From assembly GCF_001956045.1 (NCBI RefSeq), contig NZ_MRTH01000070.1, positions 1-16,653 of the forward strand: 16,653 nt of DNA, read 5' to 3'. The position numbers and the translations under genes were made by a program. The notes under the pieces were generated by a model. It searched no databases. It was not told where the DNA came from and saw only the letters and a list, made by a program, of their open reading frames with translations. Positions 1 to 7,756 of this stretch are shown here, piece by piece. Numbering within the stretch: the stretch's first letter is position 1; each line of letters begins with the position of its first letter. This DNA is from Paenibacillus sp. FSL H7-0331 (GTDB taxonomy: Bacteria; Bacillota; Bacilli; Paenibacillales; NBRC-103111).

Positions 1-359
1 GTGTTTATGTCGGTATCGGGGCTATTCAGTCTAATTCGATCGTTAAACCAATGCCCATCCGGCACCTCTAAGCCGGCATTATACATGGTATTAAGAATGA
101 TGGGCTTTGACGTATCTGCCACTACGTTTCTAGAGGGAATTATTGTGTCTGTGTAGACCGAGTTCATTACATTTTGGGCAAATAATGTATCATTTTTAGT
201 TGTATTGAGCGAAAGTGAAGTATGTATACGACCTGAGGCAGCTTTATTACTTGCAGCATCTGTGACCGTCTCTTCTGCGATTGTCACTATGGGCGACTGA
301 ATTCCTAACATGAGTGCAGTTAAAGCACATACTAGCATTCGTCCCAGATTATTTATCAT
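1..359 (-). CDS. Secreted protein, N-terminal part (cut by window edge)
   Basis: An open frame of 119 codons without a stop runs from an ATG at 359 to the left edge, so only the N-terminus is visible. The start is supported by AAGGAG at 372-367, 7 bases upstream. Residues 1-28 look like a signal peptide: a short start with one Arg, a hydrophobic stretch with LVCALTALML, then a polar region beginning around ETVTDAAS. The following part is rich in Ser, Thr, Asn and Asp, as is common for exported proteins; a segment around residue 100 reads GLEVPDGHWFND. I do not recognise the family. No membrane segment other than the signal is visible in this part. A small upstream ORF (401-511) and a strong Shine-Dalgarno site at 549-556 lie in its leader region. 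The existence of the gene is fairly safe; its function is unknown. Confidence 0.7.
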   Translation of the reverse strand, partial: MINNLGRMLVCALTALMLGIQSPIVTIAEETVTDAASNKAASGRIHTSLSLNTTKNDTLFAQNVMNSVYTDTIIPSRNVVADTSKPIILNTMYNAGLEVPDGHWFNDRIRLNSPDTDIN

Positions 360-400
360 TTTATTTCTCCTTAAATAAAATTATTAAGTAAGTGATCCAT

Positions 401-511
401 TCACTTCTCGCTCGTTTTCCATATGAATGCCCATCTAGACATGGTTCTTGTATTACTCTTATCAACAAGATACAACAACGGTGAAATTACTACTAAATAT
501 CGATAGCTCAT
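401..511 (-). CDS. Possible small hydrophobic peptide (36 aa)
   Basis: ATG at 511 to TGA at 401 gives 36 residues beginning MSYRYLVVISPLLYLVD, a hydrophobic stretch of about 12 residues, followed by a basic tail (SNTRTMSRWAFIWKTSEK). It ends 41 bases before the start of the secreted-protein gene, so it could be translated from the same leader. Support is weak: the bases before the ATG hold only a poor ribosome-binding site (AGGA 12 bases upstream), and I recognise no family. It may instead be a relic of a larger membrane protein, since in-frame stops lie just upstream. Confidence 0.2.
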   Translation of the reverse strand: MSYRYLVVISPLLYLVDKSNTRTMSRWAFIWKTSEK

Positions 512-525
512 GACATCACTCAATC

Positions 526-556
526 CTAGTTATACTTTTCCAATATGTTCACCTCC
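526..556 (-). promoter_or_regulatory. Strong Shine-Dalgarno followed by a five-codon ORF
   Basis: GGAGGTGA (556-549) is a near-perfect Shine-Dalgarno sequence. Five bases further is a TTG codon (543-541) that opens an ORF of only five codons (LEKYN, read as MEKYN if initiated) ending in TAG at 526. Either this is a very short leader ORF upstream of the secreted-protein gene, or it marks the start of a gene since lost by frameshift. The sequence alone cannot separate these. Confidence 0.35.
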
Positions 557-778
557 ACCCTCATAAGGATAGGCCAAAAAACACAGAGTCCGGTTGTCCA
601 TAAGCAGTTGCTTAAGTAAATGTTGACTCTTAACCTACTTAATAGATTTACGATACTAACTGTATCTTCAATAATTTTGATACATTTTGTACCATGTGTA
701 AATTATAATTCATTAAATTAAAAAAGGTTATCATACTATGCTGTCGATTCTTGTATGAAATAGAATGAATCCTGTATT

Positions 779-901
779 ACGGAAGCCCATAGTAATGCTG
801 AAATTAAATGGTGTTATATGGGGGATATCGATGTTGAAATGGTTCCAGTAGCCAATTTTGATGCAACTACCCCACAGGAGTGGGCCCGGTCATTTTCATG
901 A
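779..901 (+). pseudogene. Possible gene scrap, about 40 codons open
   Basis: One plus-strand frame is open from just after a TAG near 775 to TGA at 899-901, and the translation has a protein-like composition: it includes MGDIDVEMVPVANFDA and then TTPQEWARSFS. The only in-frame ATG is at 818 and it has no ribosome-binding site. I do not recognise the family. The surroundings lack a promoter or any other coding signal, so a relic of an old gene or a chance ORF are the two options; I lean slightly to a relic. Confidence 0.2.
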
Positions 902-1069
902 ATTTAACTGGATTTCGCCTTAGGCGCTCGAACAGATTGTAAGCCAGTAACTTGAAACAACAAATCGATCCTCCTCAGGGAATATTCATTGCAGTCAGTT
1001 TTGGGCATTACATCTTATAAAAGTGAGTGAGAGGTGTCAAAGAAATATAGAACAACTCAAAGTTCAATA

Positions 1070-1111
1070 AAACAAGCTTAGAAGGTCCACATGCACCTAC
1101 TAAGCTTGTTT
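1070..1111 (-). terminator. Long stem-loop, possible paiAB terminator
   Basis: AAACAAGCTTAGAAGGT (1070-1086) can pair with ACCTACTAAGCTTGTTT (1095-1111): 16 of 17 positions match around an 8-base loop. Read on the minus strand the right arm runs into a T-rich stretch (TTGTTTTATTG), which fits a terminator for the operon ending at 1319, although it lies about 200 bases past that stop. On the plus strand there is no T-run. Confidence 0.5.
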
Positions 1112-1144
1112 GACGAAGATGATTAGTTTACTTACTCTTTTGTG

Positions 1145-1318
1145 TCAGCATATATTAGAAGAACGGTTCTGAAGCGGAAATATACAGACTGTTCCCGGTT
1201 CTGCTCCGCTCCATGACAGGCTGATGGAGTTTGTATTACGACTCGTACTGGTTAAAGACTTATTGCTAGCCCATGCCGGCAAAGTAATATATACGGCTAA
1301 TTGAGCTAGCGTGTCCCC
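1145..1318 (-). pseudogene. Relic of a fibronectin type III domain
   Basis: Directly after the paiB stop codon, and in the same reading frame, 57 codons stay open until TGA at 1147-1145. The translation contains LPAWASNKSLTSTS and then RNTNSISLSWSGAEPGT. This matches the start of fibronectin type III repeats in secreted Paenibacillus enzymes, where a Pro-x-Trp linker leads to a Leu-Thr-Ala-Ser-like strand, a Thr-Asn-Ser-Ile-Ser-Leu-Ser-Trp strand and then a turn. The rest of the domain (the second half with its conserved Tyr) is missing and there is no start codon or ribosome-binding site. I read it as leftover coding DNA of a large extracellular protein. Recognition is from memory of the family pattern, over only about 40 residues. 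Confidence 0.45.
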
Positions 1319-1936
1319 TTAGCTAAATGACCTAGGATTTTGTTTCATAAGAGAAGAAATTTTTTGCTCGTCTGTATTTTCGATCTTCTCTAGCTGTTGA
1401 ATAACCAATTCCTGTCGTTGTATTGAATGGTTTTGGCTTAACTTTGCTTTCCCTTCTATTCTGTTAATTTTCATTTTAAAGCCCTGAACTCCTTTATTCA
1501 AACCACTTAGAAAGTCGGGGTCTATATCCTGCAACCTGTAGGAACTATTAGGGGTCTCGTACTTCAATACCATATCGGTTAAGGAAACCATTAACTCATT
1601 TTCGTCATCTATAAGTTCGACATCCCCGTATACATGAACGGTCACATAGTTCCATGTTGGAACTGCCTTATTCGTCTCATACCAAGAAGGAGAGATATAA
1701 CAATGAGGACCATGAAATACCGCTAACACAATTTGATTCCTAATGTCTTTCCATTGAGGATTTGGACGAGCAAAATGCCCGTATAAATACATATGATTTT
1801 TATCGAGAATTAATGGCAAATGGGTAGCATATGGTGTCCCATCATGTTGAGAAAACAATGTAGCAAAACTATTTTCTCTAATAATCTTATAGGCAATTGA
1901 TATATCCGTAATTTCAAAATGTGAAGGTATGTACAT
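1319..1936 (-). CDS. paiB: PaiB family FMN-binding protein
   Basis: A protein of 205 residues starting [11 protein letters not shown], the typical N-terminus of PaiB. An ATG six codons further upstream (1954) is open, but the Shine-Dalgarno AGAGGAG lies inside those codons and sits correctly before the ATG at 1936, so 1936 is the start. The split-barrel FMN-binding fold is suggested by the segments [37 protein letters not shown] and [13 protein letters not shown], all characteristic of the family, followed by a C-terminal part with [21 protein letters not shown]. In Bacillus subtilis PaiB acts with PaiA to lower extracellular protease synthesis and sporulation; the biochemical role of the flavin-binding fold is not settled. 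The length is close to that of the known protein. It is the last gene of the minus-strand set marR-like - paiA - paiB; the 129-base gap before it may carry its own promoter. Confidence 0.9.
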   Translation of the reverse strand: MYIPSHFEITDISIAYKIIRENSFATLFSQHDGTPYATHLPLILDKNHMYLYGHFARPNPQWKDIRNQIVLAVFHGPHCYISPSWYETNKAVPTWNYVTVHVYGDVELIDDENELMVSLTDMVLKYETPNSSYRLQDIDPDFLSGLNKGVQGFKMKINRIEGKAKLSQNHSIQRQELVIQQLEKIENTDEQKISSLMKQNPRSFS

Positions 1937-1964
1937 ATGGTGTTCTCCTCTCATACATTAAAAA

Positions 1965-1992
1965 TTTATAAGTGTTTTTAATCATAAACCAA
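1965..1992 (-). promoter_or_regulatory. Possible secondary promoter for paiB
   Basis: On the minus strand a -35-like TTGGTT (1992-1987) is followed after 16 bases by a -10-like TATAAA (1970-1965), about 30 bases before the paiB start codon. The gap between paiA and paiB (129 bases) is large for an operon, which makes a separate promoter reasonable. The area is very AT-rich, so chance matches are likely. Confidence 0.3.
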
Positions 1993-2065
1993 TAATAGGC
2001 AAAAGATCGGACTAGTAGAAGATCCAATTTAAATAATTATTACTGTACCAATCTGTCATCGCTCT

Positions 2066-2605
<540 letters not shown>

Positions 2606-2610
2606 TTAAA

Positions 2611-3063
2611 TCAATAATCTCTCTTGTTTCCCTTTTTTACAAATTCCCAGTCAATTTCTATATTTTTTCTAACTCTTTGAAGCAGATGAAAAATGGTTTC
2701 TGCTTCTTTTTCGGAAAATCCCGCTAATGCTACACTATTCGAATGATCATTTTCTCTTTTGATAAAAGGAAATACACTTTCCCCTTTTTCAGTTGGAAAC
2801 AGTTTATTTATTTTTTTGTTATGTTCATCATCTCTCTTTTCAATAAAGCCATTAATTTCAAGGTTTTTTATTGCACGAGCTGCGGTTGTTCGGTCTACTT
2901 TAATCATTTCAGCTAACTTTTCTTGAATTATTCCTGGGTTTTCACATATTCGGACAAGGTACAAATACTGTCCTTTTGTAAGGTCATATTCTTTAAATTC
3001 AATATTGCTTATAGAATCTAATGCCCTGGCAATCATTCCAATTTCGCGTAGGATTTCCTTCAT
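2611..3063 (-). CDS. MarR-family transcriptional regulator
   Basis: A 150-residue winged-helix protein. The recognition region is IIQEKLAEMIKVDRTTAAR (about residues 44-62), followed by AIKNLEINGFIEKRDDEHNKK, the wing with the conserved Asp-Arg-like turn of MarR proteins. The ends form the helical dimer interface: an N-terminal helix (IGMIARALDSISNIEF) and a C-terminal part with FSEKEAETIFHLLQRVRKNI. GGAG lies 8 bases before the ATG. It is the first gene of the paiA-paiB set, and palindromes overlap its promoter, which suggests that it controls its own operon. What ligand it senses is unknown; polyamines or another toxic small molecule are possible given the acetyltransferase next to it, but this is inference. 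Confidence 0.88.
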   Translation of the reverse strand: MKEILREIGMIARALDSISNIEFKEYDLTKGQYLYLVRICENPGIIQEKLAEMIKVDRTTAARAIKNLEINGFIEKRDDEHNKKINKLFPTEKGESVFPFIKRENDHSNSVALAGFSEKEAETIFHLLQRVRKNIEIDWEFVKKGNKRDY

Positions 3064-3104
3064 ATATGCAACTCCATCTTTTTTTATTAACCAGTATTTT
3101 AAAT

Positions 3105-3134
3105 AATATTATAATATTTTTGTTGCATTTGCAA
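3105..3134 (-). promoter_or_regulatory. marR-paiA promoter with overlapping palindromes
   Basis: Two perfect palindromes lie 4 bases apart upstream of the MarR gene: TTGCATTTGCAA (3123-3134; arms TTGCA/TGCAA) and AATATTATAATATT (3105-3118). On the minus strand the first contains a -35-like TTGCAA (3134-3129) and the second a perfect -10 TATAAT (3113-3108), with 15 bases between, or 17 bases if the -10 is read as the overlapping TAATAT. Palindromes over a MarR promoter are the usual sites for autorepression. Because the region is AT-rich, the second palindrome is weaker evidence than the first. Confidence 0.5.
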
Positions 3135-3200
3135 TAAAATAAAAACCTTTCTTTACAGCCCTTTAGTCCAATCGCTGCTCACCTAATACCTTGATTATAC

Positions 3201-3241
3201 AAAAAAGCAACTTTCACACACATAAATTGTGTAAAAGTTGC
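3201..3241 (-). terminator. Rho-independent terminator of the sugar operon
   Basis: Arms GCAACTTT-ACACA (3207-3220) and their partner (3227-3241) form a stem of about 14 pairs with one mismatch; on the minus strand it is followed by six T (3206-3201). It lies about 100 bases after the stop of the hydrolase gene at 3343 and is correctly oriented to end that transcript. The 100 bases between hold no recognisable gene. Confidence 0.85.
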
Positions 3242-3342
3242 ACTTTGATTTTGTGGAATTTTTCAGTGGTCTCCCCGTCAATCTGATGCGTCGCTGTTGC
3301 GAAACTCCATAGGAATCCATTCGGAACTGCCGTCCATTTTAC

Positions 3343-5994
3343 TTATTTAATACTGGTCACTTGAACGGGTCCAATGAGCCCGCTTGGCTCCTGCTGTGCG
3401 AAGGAGGATAAGAAGTCGCGTTGATCCTTCACTAGCGTATTCGTAACTTCGATGACAAGCTTGTTGATGCCCTTCTTGATCAACCCATTGATTTCCAAGC
3501 AGTAGGGCGGACAAATTCGCACTCCAACGTGCTCGCCATTTAACCATACTTCTGCCGTTTCATAGACCTCACCCAGCTCCAGCAAAACTCGGCTACTGGA
3601 TTCACTCCACTCGAAGTCCGTCTCATAACGGAAGGTTCCCGTAAAACGGGGCAAGCAGTCAGGCCGACTCATATTCGTTAAAGTCGCCAGTTTTCCCCAT
3701 TCCCTAAATCGAGGATATTGTTCGGATTGGGTGGTGGATACAGTCCATTCGCCTTTAAGTTCAAGATCCGACCCCAATGTATATGGCGGCAACGTGTCAT
3801 AACCTTCCAAATCTGCTCCATGGAGCAAAACAACGGATTCATACGGATGAATGACAAGCTGCACCTCAGTCACATCAGTATCCCCATTTACATCCAGCTT
3901 GGTCAACCGATTCAGGAAGGCATCATAGGCATATACATTGCCCTGGACCGGCAAATCCATCTTCGTTTTGATGGTTTGATGCGGGTGTTCATTAAAAAAC
4001 ATAAAAACATCCAAACCATCATGAAGATAGTGATAGTGCCGAAGATAGGGTTCGTTTTTGGCAAGTCTAATATCATAATATCCGTCTGCAATAAGTTCTT
4101 GTGACAGCTTGTCTAATGGCACTACCTTAACGTGCCTGTGATTGGCAAGGAGAGACAGTTCAGCAGAGACATCTTTGCCTTCGCTCGAACGTGAGGGCAA
4201 TTCGTTTATAAAACGAACGGCTAATCCTTGCTCGGCAAGCTGAGCCAAACGTCGAACCATCGCTGTCGGAAGCGCTTCGGCATAGGGCACGACCAGACAT
4301 TCATAAGCTTCGATATTTACCTGCAGCTTGCCATCTTTCACGTTGGCCGCATCCAGAAGAATATCTACGGGAAGAACATCGCAGTCAATTTGATGCTGCA
4401 TTAATTCCTTTACAGGCTTATGAAAATACATAGAATCTCCAGACCACTCGGCTTCAGCGTGATATATGACTGCAGCTGTCGCCACATGCCTTCCGCCTGA
4501 AATCAGGTGGCACATCCGATTCATATACCCATTTAAATACTTGTAGTAGCGGTACTGCGGATTTTTCCCGCTTGCATACATATGCGGCGGGCAATCCGGA
4601 TCCGGAAAAGCTTTCTGGGTAAAAGAATGCGGGACAAAATAATTGACTCCGCGAACCAACATATGGTCTGTGATCCATTTCATTAGTTTCAAGCCTTCCG
4701 CCCAGCCATATGCCCCATACACTTCACACATCGTCCGGCCTTGTTTTTTCGGATCGATGTGTCCAAGCGATACACCAAGCTTAGCGAGGCCATAGTGGAA
4801 AAATTCACTATCCGTATCGCCTCCCGGCTTGCTAAAAGACAATTCATCGAAGCCGGGGACAATCTGCCACAGCACCACATCAAGACCCGACATGTCTTGT
4901 CCCCACATTGAACGGAAGAAGTGTCCGGCGCCGGAGCCAAGCCTTGCATGCACGTTGTTGTCTTCAAGTACATGTCCAATGTATTCTACTCCGCGGGTTC
5001 TGCACCACTCTCCGATTTGGCTGCAAAAGTTGTCCGCGTAGAGCTTGCTGACAATATTCATATAGGTGTACCGTACGATATTGGTCTGTTCTCCCGCATC
5101 ATGCCAGAGGAGTGGCAGGTACTTACGGTAGTCCCCTCCTAACGCCTGCTCAAGCAAATCTGACATTTCACTGCTCCAAGGAAGCGGCACCCCTTTTTTT
5201 CCGGGCTTCGAATTGAAGTCAAAGGTTGTCTTATCATTGTAGAATCCGGGTTCGTCCGAAAAGAATCCGGCAAATGTCTTTCCGAAATCGGCCTTGTATC
5301 GTTCATACACAGCCTCATATACCGTATCGAGCAGAATACGAACGGAATCCCGATCTAGCGGGTTCAGATAATCTTCCTGCTGCTGGCTGCCGCCATCCTT
5401 ATTTTCAGAAATAATAAATACTCGCCAATACCCTTCCGGGATATCCCAATATAAGATCCCGTCTTGCACAAGGTCAGTAATGTCGGTACATTCACTGAGT
5501 AATGTTCCATTGGATGGATCTCGGCGTACCGCGACAACGGAAATTAATTTATTTTTGCCACTTGCGTTTTGGGGCTGCGAGATGGTCGGTCGAAGCCCAC
5601 GCATCAGCAAGGTATCCAGCAGCAGAGAGGTTCCTTGCGCAGGACCGAGCGTATCGATATAACGTTCACCCAAAAATTTGCGATGAAGCTCTTCCGGAGC
5701 TTCCTTTACTTTGCCTGCCGCATTTCCCGTTGGAAAATGGTCATCATCAAGCAACCATACCTTCATACCCCGATTCCGGGCTTCCTCCATAATAATGTCC
5801 ATGTCCGCCCACCATTTCGGTCCAAGAAAATCTGGATGAGGCCGAGCCTCCACACAAATGGCCCCGATTCCGGCTTCATGAACACGGACCATCTCCTCAC
5901 GAATCACCTTCTCTTCCTCGCCATGCTGCCAGAGAAAAGGAAGGATATAATTATGTTCTTGACCCTCAAGCACTTCCTTTAGACGATTGCCCAT
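3343..5994 (-). CDS. Glycoside hydrolase-like protein, cytoplasmic (GH106/GH2-like layout)
   Basis: The start is taken at 5994, not at the upstream ATG at 6027, because CAGGAGG (6006-6000) lies 5 bases before it; the protein is then 883 residues. The N-terminal third looks like a catalytic (beta/alpha) barrel: NYILPFLWQHGEEE near the start, a strand with VWLLDDDHFPTGNAAG (about 79-94) that resembles the Asp/Glu-containing Trp-Pro-Ser-Gly segment of GH106-type alpha-L-rhamnosidases, and FFSDEPGFYND (about 244-254), whose Asp-Glu is a good candidate for catalysis. The C-terminal 130 residues form a sugar-binding jelly roll as in GH2-related enzymes (ELGEVYETAEVWLNGEHVG, then INKLVIEVTNTL). No signal peptide is seen, so it should act in the cytoplasm on the sugar brought in by the transporter encoded upstream. 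The exact family and substrate are uncertain; rhamnose- or uronate-containing oligosaccharides are possible. Confidence 0.75.
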   Translation of the reverse strand: MGNRLKEVLEGQEHNYILPFLWQHGEEEKVIREEMVRVHEAGIGAICVEARPHPDFLGPKWWADMDIIMEEARNRGMKVWLLDDDHFPTGNAAGKVKEAPEELHRKFLGERYIDTLGPAQGTSLLLDTLLMRGLRPTISQPQNASGKNKLISVVAVRRDPSNGTLLSECTDITDLVQDGILYWDIPEGYWRVFIISENKDGGSQQQEDYLNPLDRDSVRILLDTVYEAVYERYKADFGKTFAGFFSDEPGFYNDKTTFDFNSKPGKKGVPLPWSSEMSDLLEQALGGDYRKYLPLLWHDAGEQTNIVRYTYMNIVSKLYADNFCSQIGEWCRTRGVEYIGHVLEDNNVHARLGSGAGHFFRSMWGQDMSGLDVVLWQIVPGFDELSFSKPGGDTDSEFFHYGLAKLGVSLGHIDPKKQGRTMCEVYGAYGWAEGLKLMKWITDHMLVRGVNYFVPHSFTQKAFPDPDCPPHMYASGKNPQYRYYKYLNGYMNRMCHLISGGRHVATAAVIYHAEAEWSGDSMYFHKPVKELMQHQIDCDVLPVDILLDAANVKDGKLQVNIEAYECLVVPYAEALPTAMVRRLAQLAEQGLAVRFINELPSRSSEGKDVSAELSLLANHRHVKVVPLDKLSQELIADGYYDIRLAKNEPYLRHYHYLHDGLDVFMFFNEHPHQTIKTKMDLPVQGNVYAYDAFLNRLTKLDVNGDTDVTEVQLVIHPYESVVLLHGADLEGYDTLPPYTLGSDLELKGEWTVSTTQSEQYPRFREWGKLATLTNMSRPDCLPRFTGTFRYETDFEWSESSSRVLLELGEVYETAEVWLNGEHVGVRICPPYCLEINGLIKKGINKLVIEVTNTLVKDQRDFLSSFAQQEPSGLIGPVQVTSIK

Positions 5995-6053
5995 AATAGC
6001 CTCCTGCTTCAACTTAGGTTCATTCATCCAATGCCTGCAGCCTGGATGAAAAT

Positions 6054-6086
6054 ATCCGCCCGGCTTCGATTCGAAGACGGGCGGAT
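6054..6086 (-). terminator. Hairpin between binding-protein and hydrolase genes
   Basis: ATCCGCCCG (6054-6062) pairs perfectly with CGGGCGGAT (6078-6086), and the stem continues inside with CTTCG/CGAAG after one mismatch. It starts 20 bases after the binding-protein stop codon. On the minus strand it is followed by ATTTTCATCC, a weak T-run. It is probably a partial terminator or an mRNA-stabilising hairpin that makes the binding protein more abundant than the hydrolase. Confidence 0.75.
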
Positions 6087-6106
6087 CATCTTGTTCGAAA
6101 AATTTA

Positions 6107-7687
6107 TTATTTTTTCACTTTCGCATACCATTCTCTAGCGCGCTTCGTTACTTCTTCGCCACCCGATTTGTTCCACTTATCTACAAATTCATCGAATTTG
6201 CTGATCGGGTATTGCCCGAGAATAATTTTGGTAGCGTATTCCACGTACAGCGTACGATTGTTAATGTCCGGGAAGCCGTCATAAACGCTGGCCGGCATAC
6301 CGTCTCCGGCAATGGTCTTGGCGTACTTCTGAGCCTCTTGCATATTTCGGTTAACCTGATCAACAGCCCACATTCTGTCTTCCGACGCTGTAATTTTGTT
6401 TAATTCGGTCATGAAGTCAAGTGTGGATATTTTTGAATAAGGATCAAGAACCAGATTCTCCTGACTACTCTTGTCATCCGGAAGTTTGACGGGTTTGCCG
6501 TCCTTCATCGTATGATGCATACCTTCCACGCCAAGGAATAGAGCGTTCCAATTTTTCTTGTCATACATGTTGTTCAACAGCTTCAGGGTGGCCATCAACT
6601 TCTTCTGATCCTTGGTGTTCTTGACAACCCATTGCGGTTCTAAAAACCTCTTCCAGGTGTAAAAACCTTTGAAGCCCGGGACTTCCGGTACGGGGAGGAC
6701 AGCAAAGTCAGGTTTCACACCAGTGTTCTTGAACGTATTTTCCATATATAAATTGCTCGTTTCCGCCCAATGGAAGAAACTGCCTGCTCTTCCGCCGTTA
6801 ACTTTTCCGTCCCACTTGGCCTTGTCGTTAAGGAGCGTTTCCTTATCCAATAATCCGTCCTTGTACAGCTTGGCGATGAACTCCAAGGCGGCTTTCATAT
6901 TCGGCGTCACCGCTGAATATGAAAGCTTGCCGTCGTACAGGTCCCATTGGGGATTCCCTTCGAACATGGCCACACCGTACATGGCGAACAGATGATCCAT
7001 CCAACGCGCCTCCTGACGTCCACCCGTCGGAAGCTCATCCTTCTGGCCGTTGCCATTGGGATCCTTGTCCCTGAATGCCTCTAGAACCTTGACATAATCC
7101 TCTTGCGTCTTCGGCATCGGCAGGCCCACTTTGTCCAGCCAATCCTTGCGGATCATGCCAGCGTATCTCCCGTAGTCCACCACACCGGGGATATAATAAA
7201 TTCTCCCCTGACCAGTAGGGTCGTTGGCCTTGACAATATCCCACATTTCCTTCGGAACGGCTTGCCATAGGTTCGGGGCATACTTGGGCAACAGGTCAGT
7301 CAGGTCGGCAATCGCGCCGTTTTTAGCCAGACTGTTTTCGATGCCTTCCTTGGGTAAGAACAGGTCCGGCATTTCGTTAGCTGCGATTTTCAGGTTCAAC
7401 TGATTCAGGTAATTAGTGCCTCCGTTCCACTCCACATAGGGATGGATGACGCCGACACCAAGCTTTTCCTTATATAATTCATACAGCTTGCTGCCTTTGG
7501 TGATCGGTTTATAACCGATGTTGGTGCCCCACACTTCAATATCGACAATTTCATCTGCATTGGCGGTCTGATTCTGGGTAGAAGATGAAGAACCTACGGA
7601 AGAGTTCGTGTTTCCGCTGCAGCCGGTGACAGCGGTGATCGCAAGGACACCAGCAGCTGATAATAACCCCATTTTTTTGAAATCCAT
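6107..7687 (-). CDS. Solute-binding lipoprotein of a sugar ABC transporter (LplA-like)
   Basis: A 526-residue lipoprotein. The N-terminus is a lipoprotein signal peptide: MDFKK, hydrophobic core, and the lipobox VTGC with the lipidated Cys at residue 23, followed by a Ser/Asn/Gln-rich flexible linker. The mature part has features of the large LplA/YtcQ group of CUT1 binding proteins, for example ANEMPDLFLPKEG near residue 110, GRIYYIPGVVDYGRYAGMI near 170 and DPNGNGQKDELPTGG near 210, the last a typical calcium-like Asp/Asn loop. It should sit on the outer face of the membrane and hand an oligosaccharide to the two permeases encoded upstream. Good ribosome-binding site (AGAGGGGG, 7-8 bases from the ATG). 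The 69-base gap after the second permease contains a small AGGCA/TGCCT hairpin (7725-7737). Confidence 0.92.
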   Translation of the reverse strand: MDFKKMGLLSAAGVLAITAVTGCSGNTNSSVGSSSSTQNQTANADEIVDIEVWGTNIGYKPITKGSKLYELYKEKLGVGVIHPYVEWNGGTNYLNQLNLKIAANEMPDLFLPKEGIENSLAKNGAIADLTDLLPKYAPNLWQAVPKEMWDIVKANDPTGQGRIYYIPGVVDYGRYAGMIRKDWLDKVGLPMPKTQEDYVKVLEAFRDKDPNGNGQKDELPTGGRQEARWMDHLFAMYGVAMFEGNPQWDLYDGKLSYSAVTPNMKAALEFIAKLYKDGLLDKETLLNDKAKWDGKVNGGRAGSFFHWAETSNLYMENTFKNTGVKPDFAVLPVPEVPGFKGFYTWKRFLEPQWVVKNTKDQKKLMATLKLLNNMYDKKNWNALFLGVEGMHHTMKDGKPVKLPDDKSSQENLVLDPYSKISTLDFMTELNKITASEDRMWAVDQVNRNMQEAQKYAKTIAGDGMPASVYDGFPDINNRTLYVEYATKIILGQYPISKFDEFVDKWNKSGGEEVTKRAREWYAKVKK

Positions 7688-7756
7688 TTTTTTTCCCCCT
7701 CTTAATGGTAATGATATATGTTTAAGGCAGCTTGCCTATAAACCGGAAAGGATGTT

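Larger units (their letters stand above)
360..1144. other. Long intergenic region with gene relics and hairpins
   Basis: This stretch of almost 800 bases holds no convincing full gene. It contains the Shine-Dalgarno site of the leftmost gene, a possible 36-residue ORF (401-511), a strong Shine-Dalgarno site followed by a five-codon ORF (526-556), a 14-base palindrome TAAGCAGTTGCTTA at 601-614, an inverted repeat GATAC-N5-GTATC at 652-666, a possible gene scrap on the plus strand (779-901) and a long hairpin at 1070-1111. The AT content is high at 620-780. The impression is of decayed DNA plus the control region of the leftmost gene. Confidence 0.5.

Noticed and set aside
3718..5982. Several plus-strand ORFs of 60-137 codons opposite the hydrolase gene.
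   Set aside because: They are antisense shadows of a strongly coding frame, without ribosome-binding sites or family features.
5995..6027. Upstream ATG for the hydrolase at 6027.
   Set aside because: No Shine-Dalgarno lies before it, while CAGGAGG is placed correctly for the ATG at 5994.
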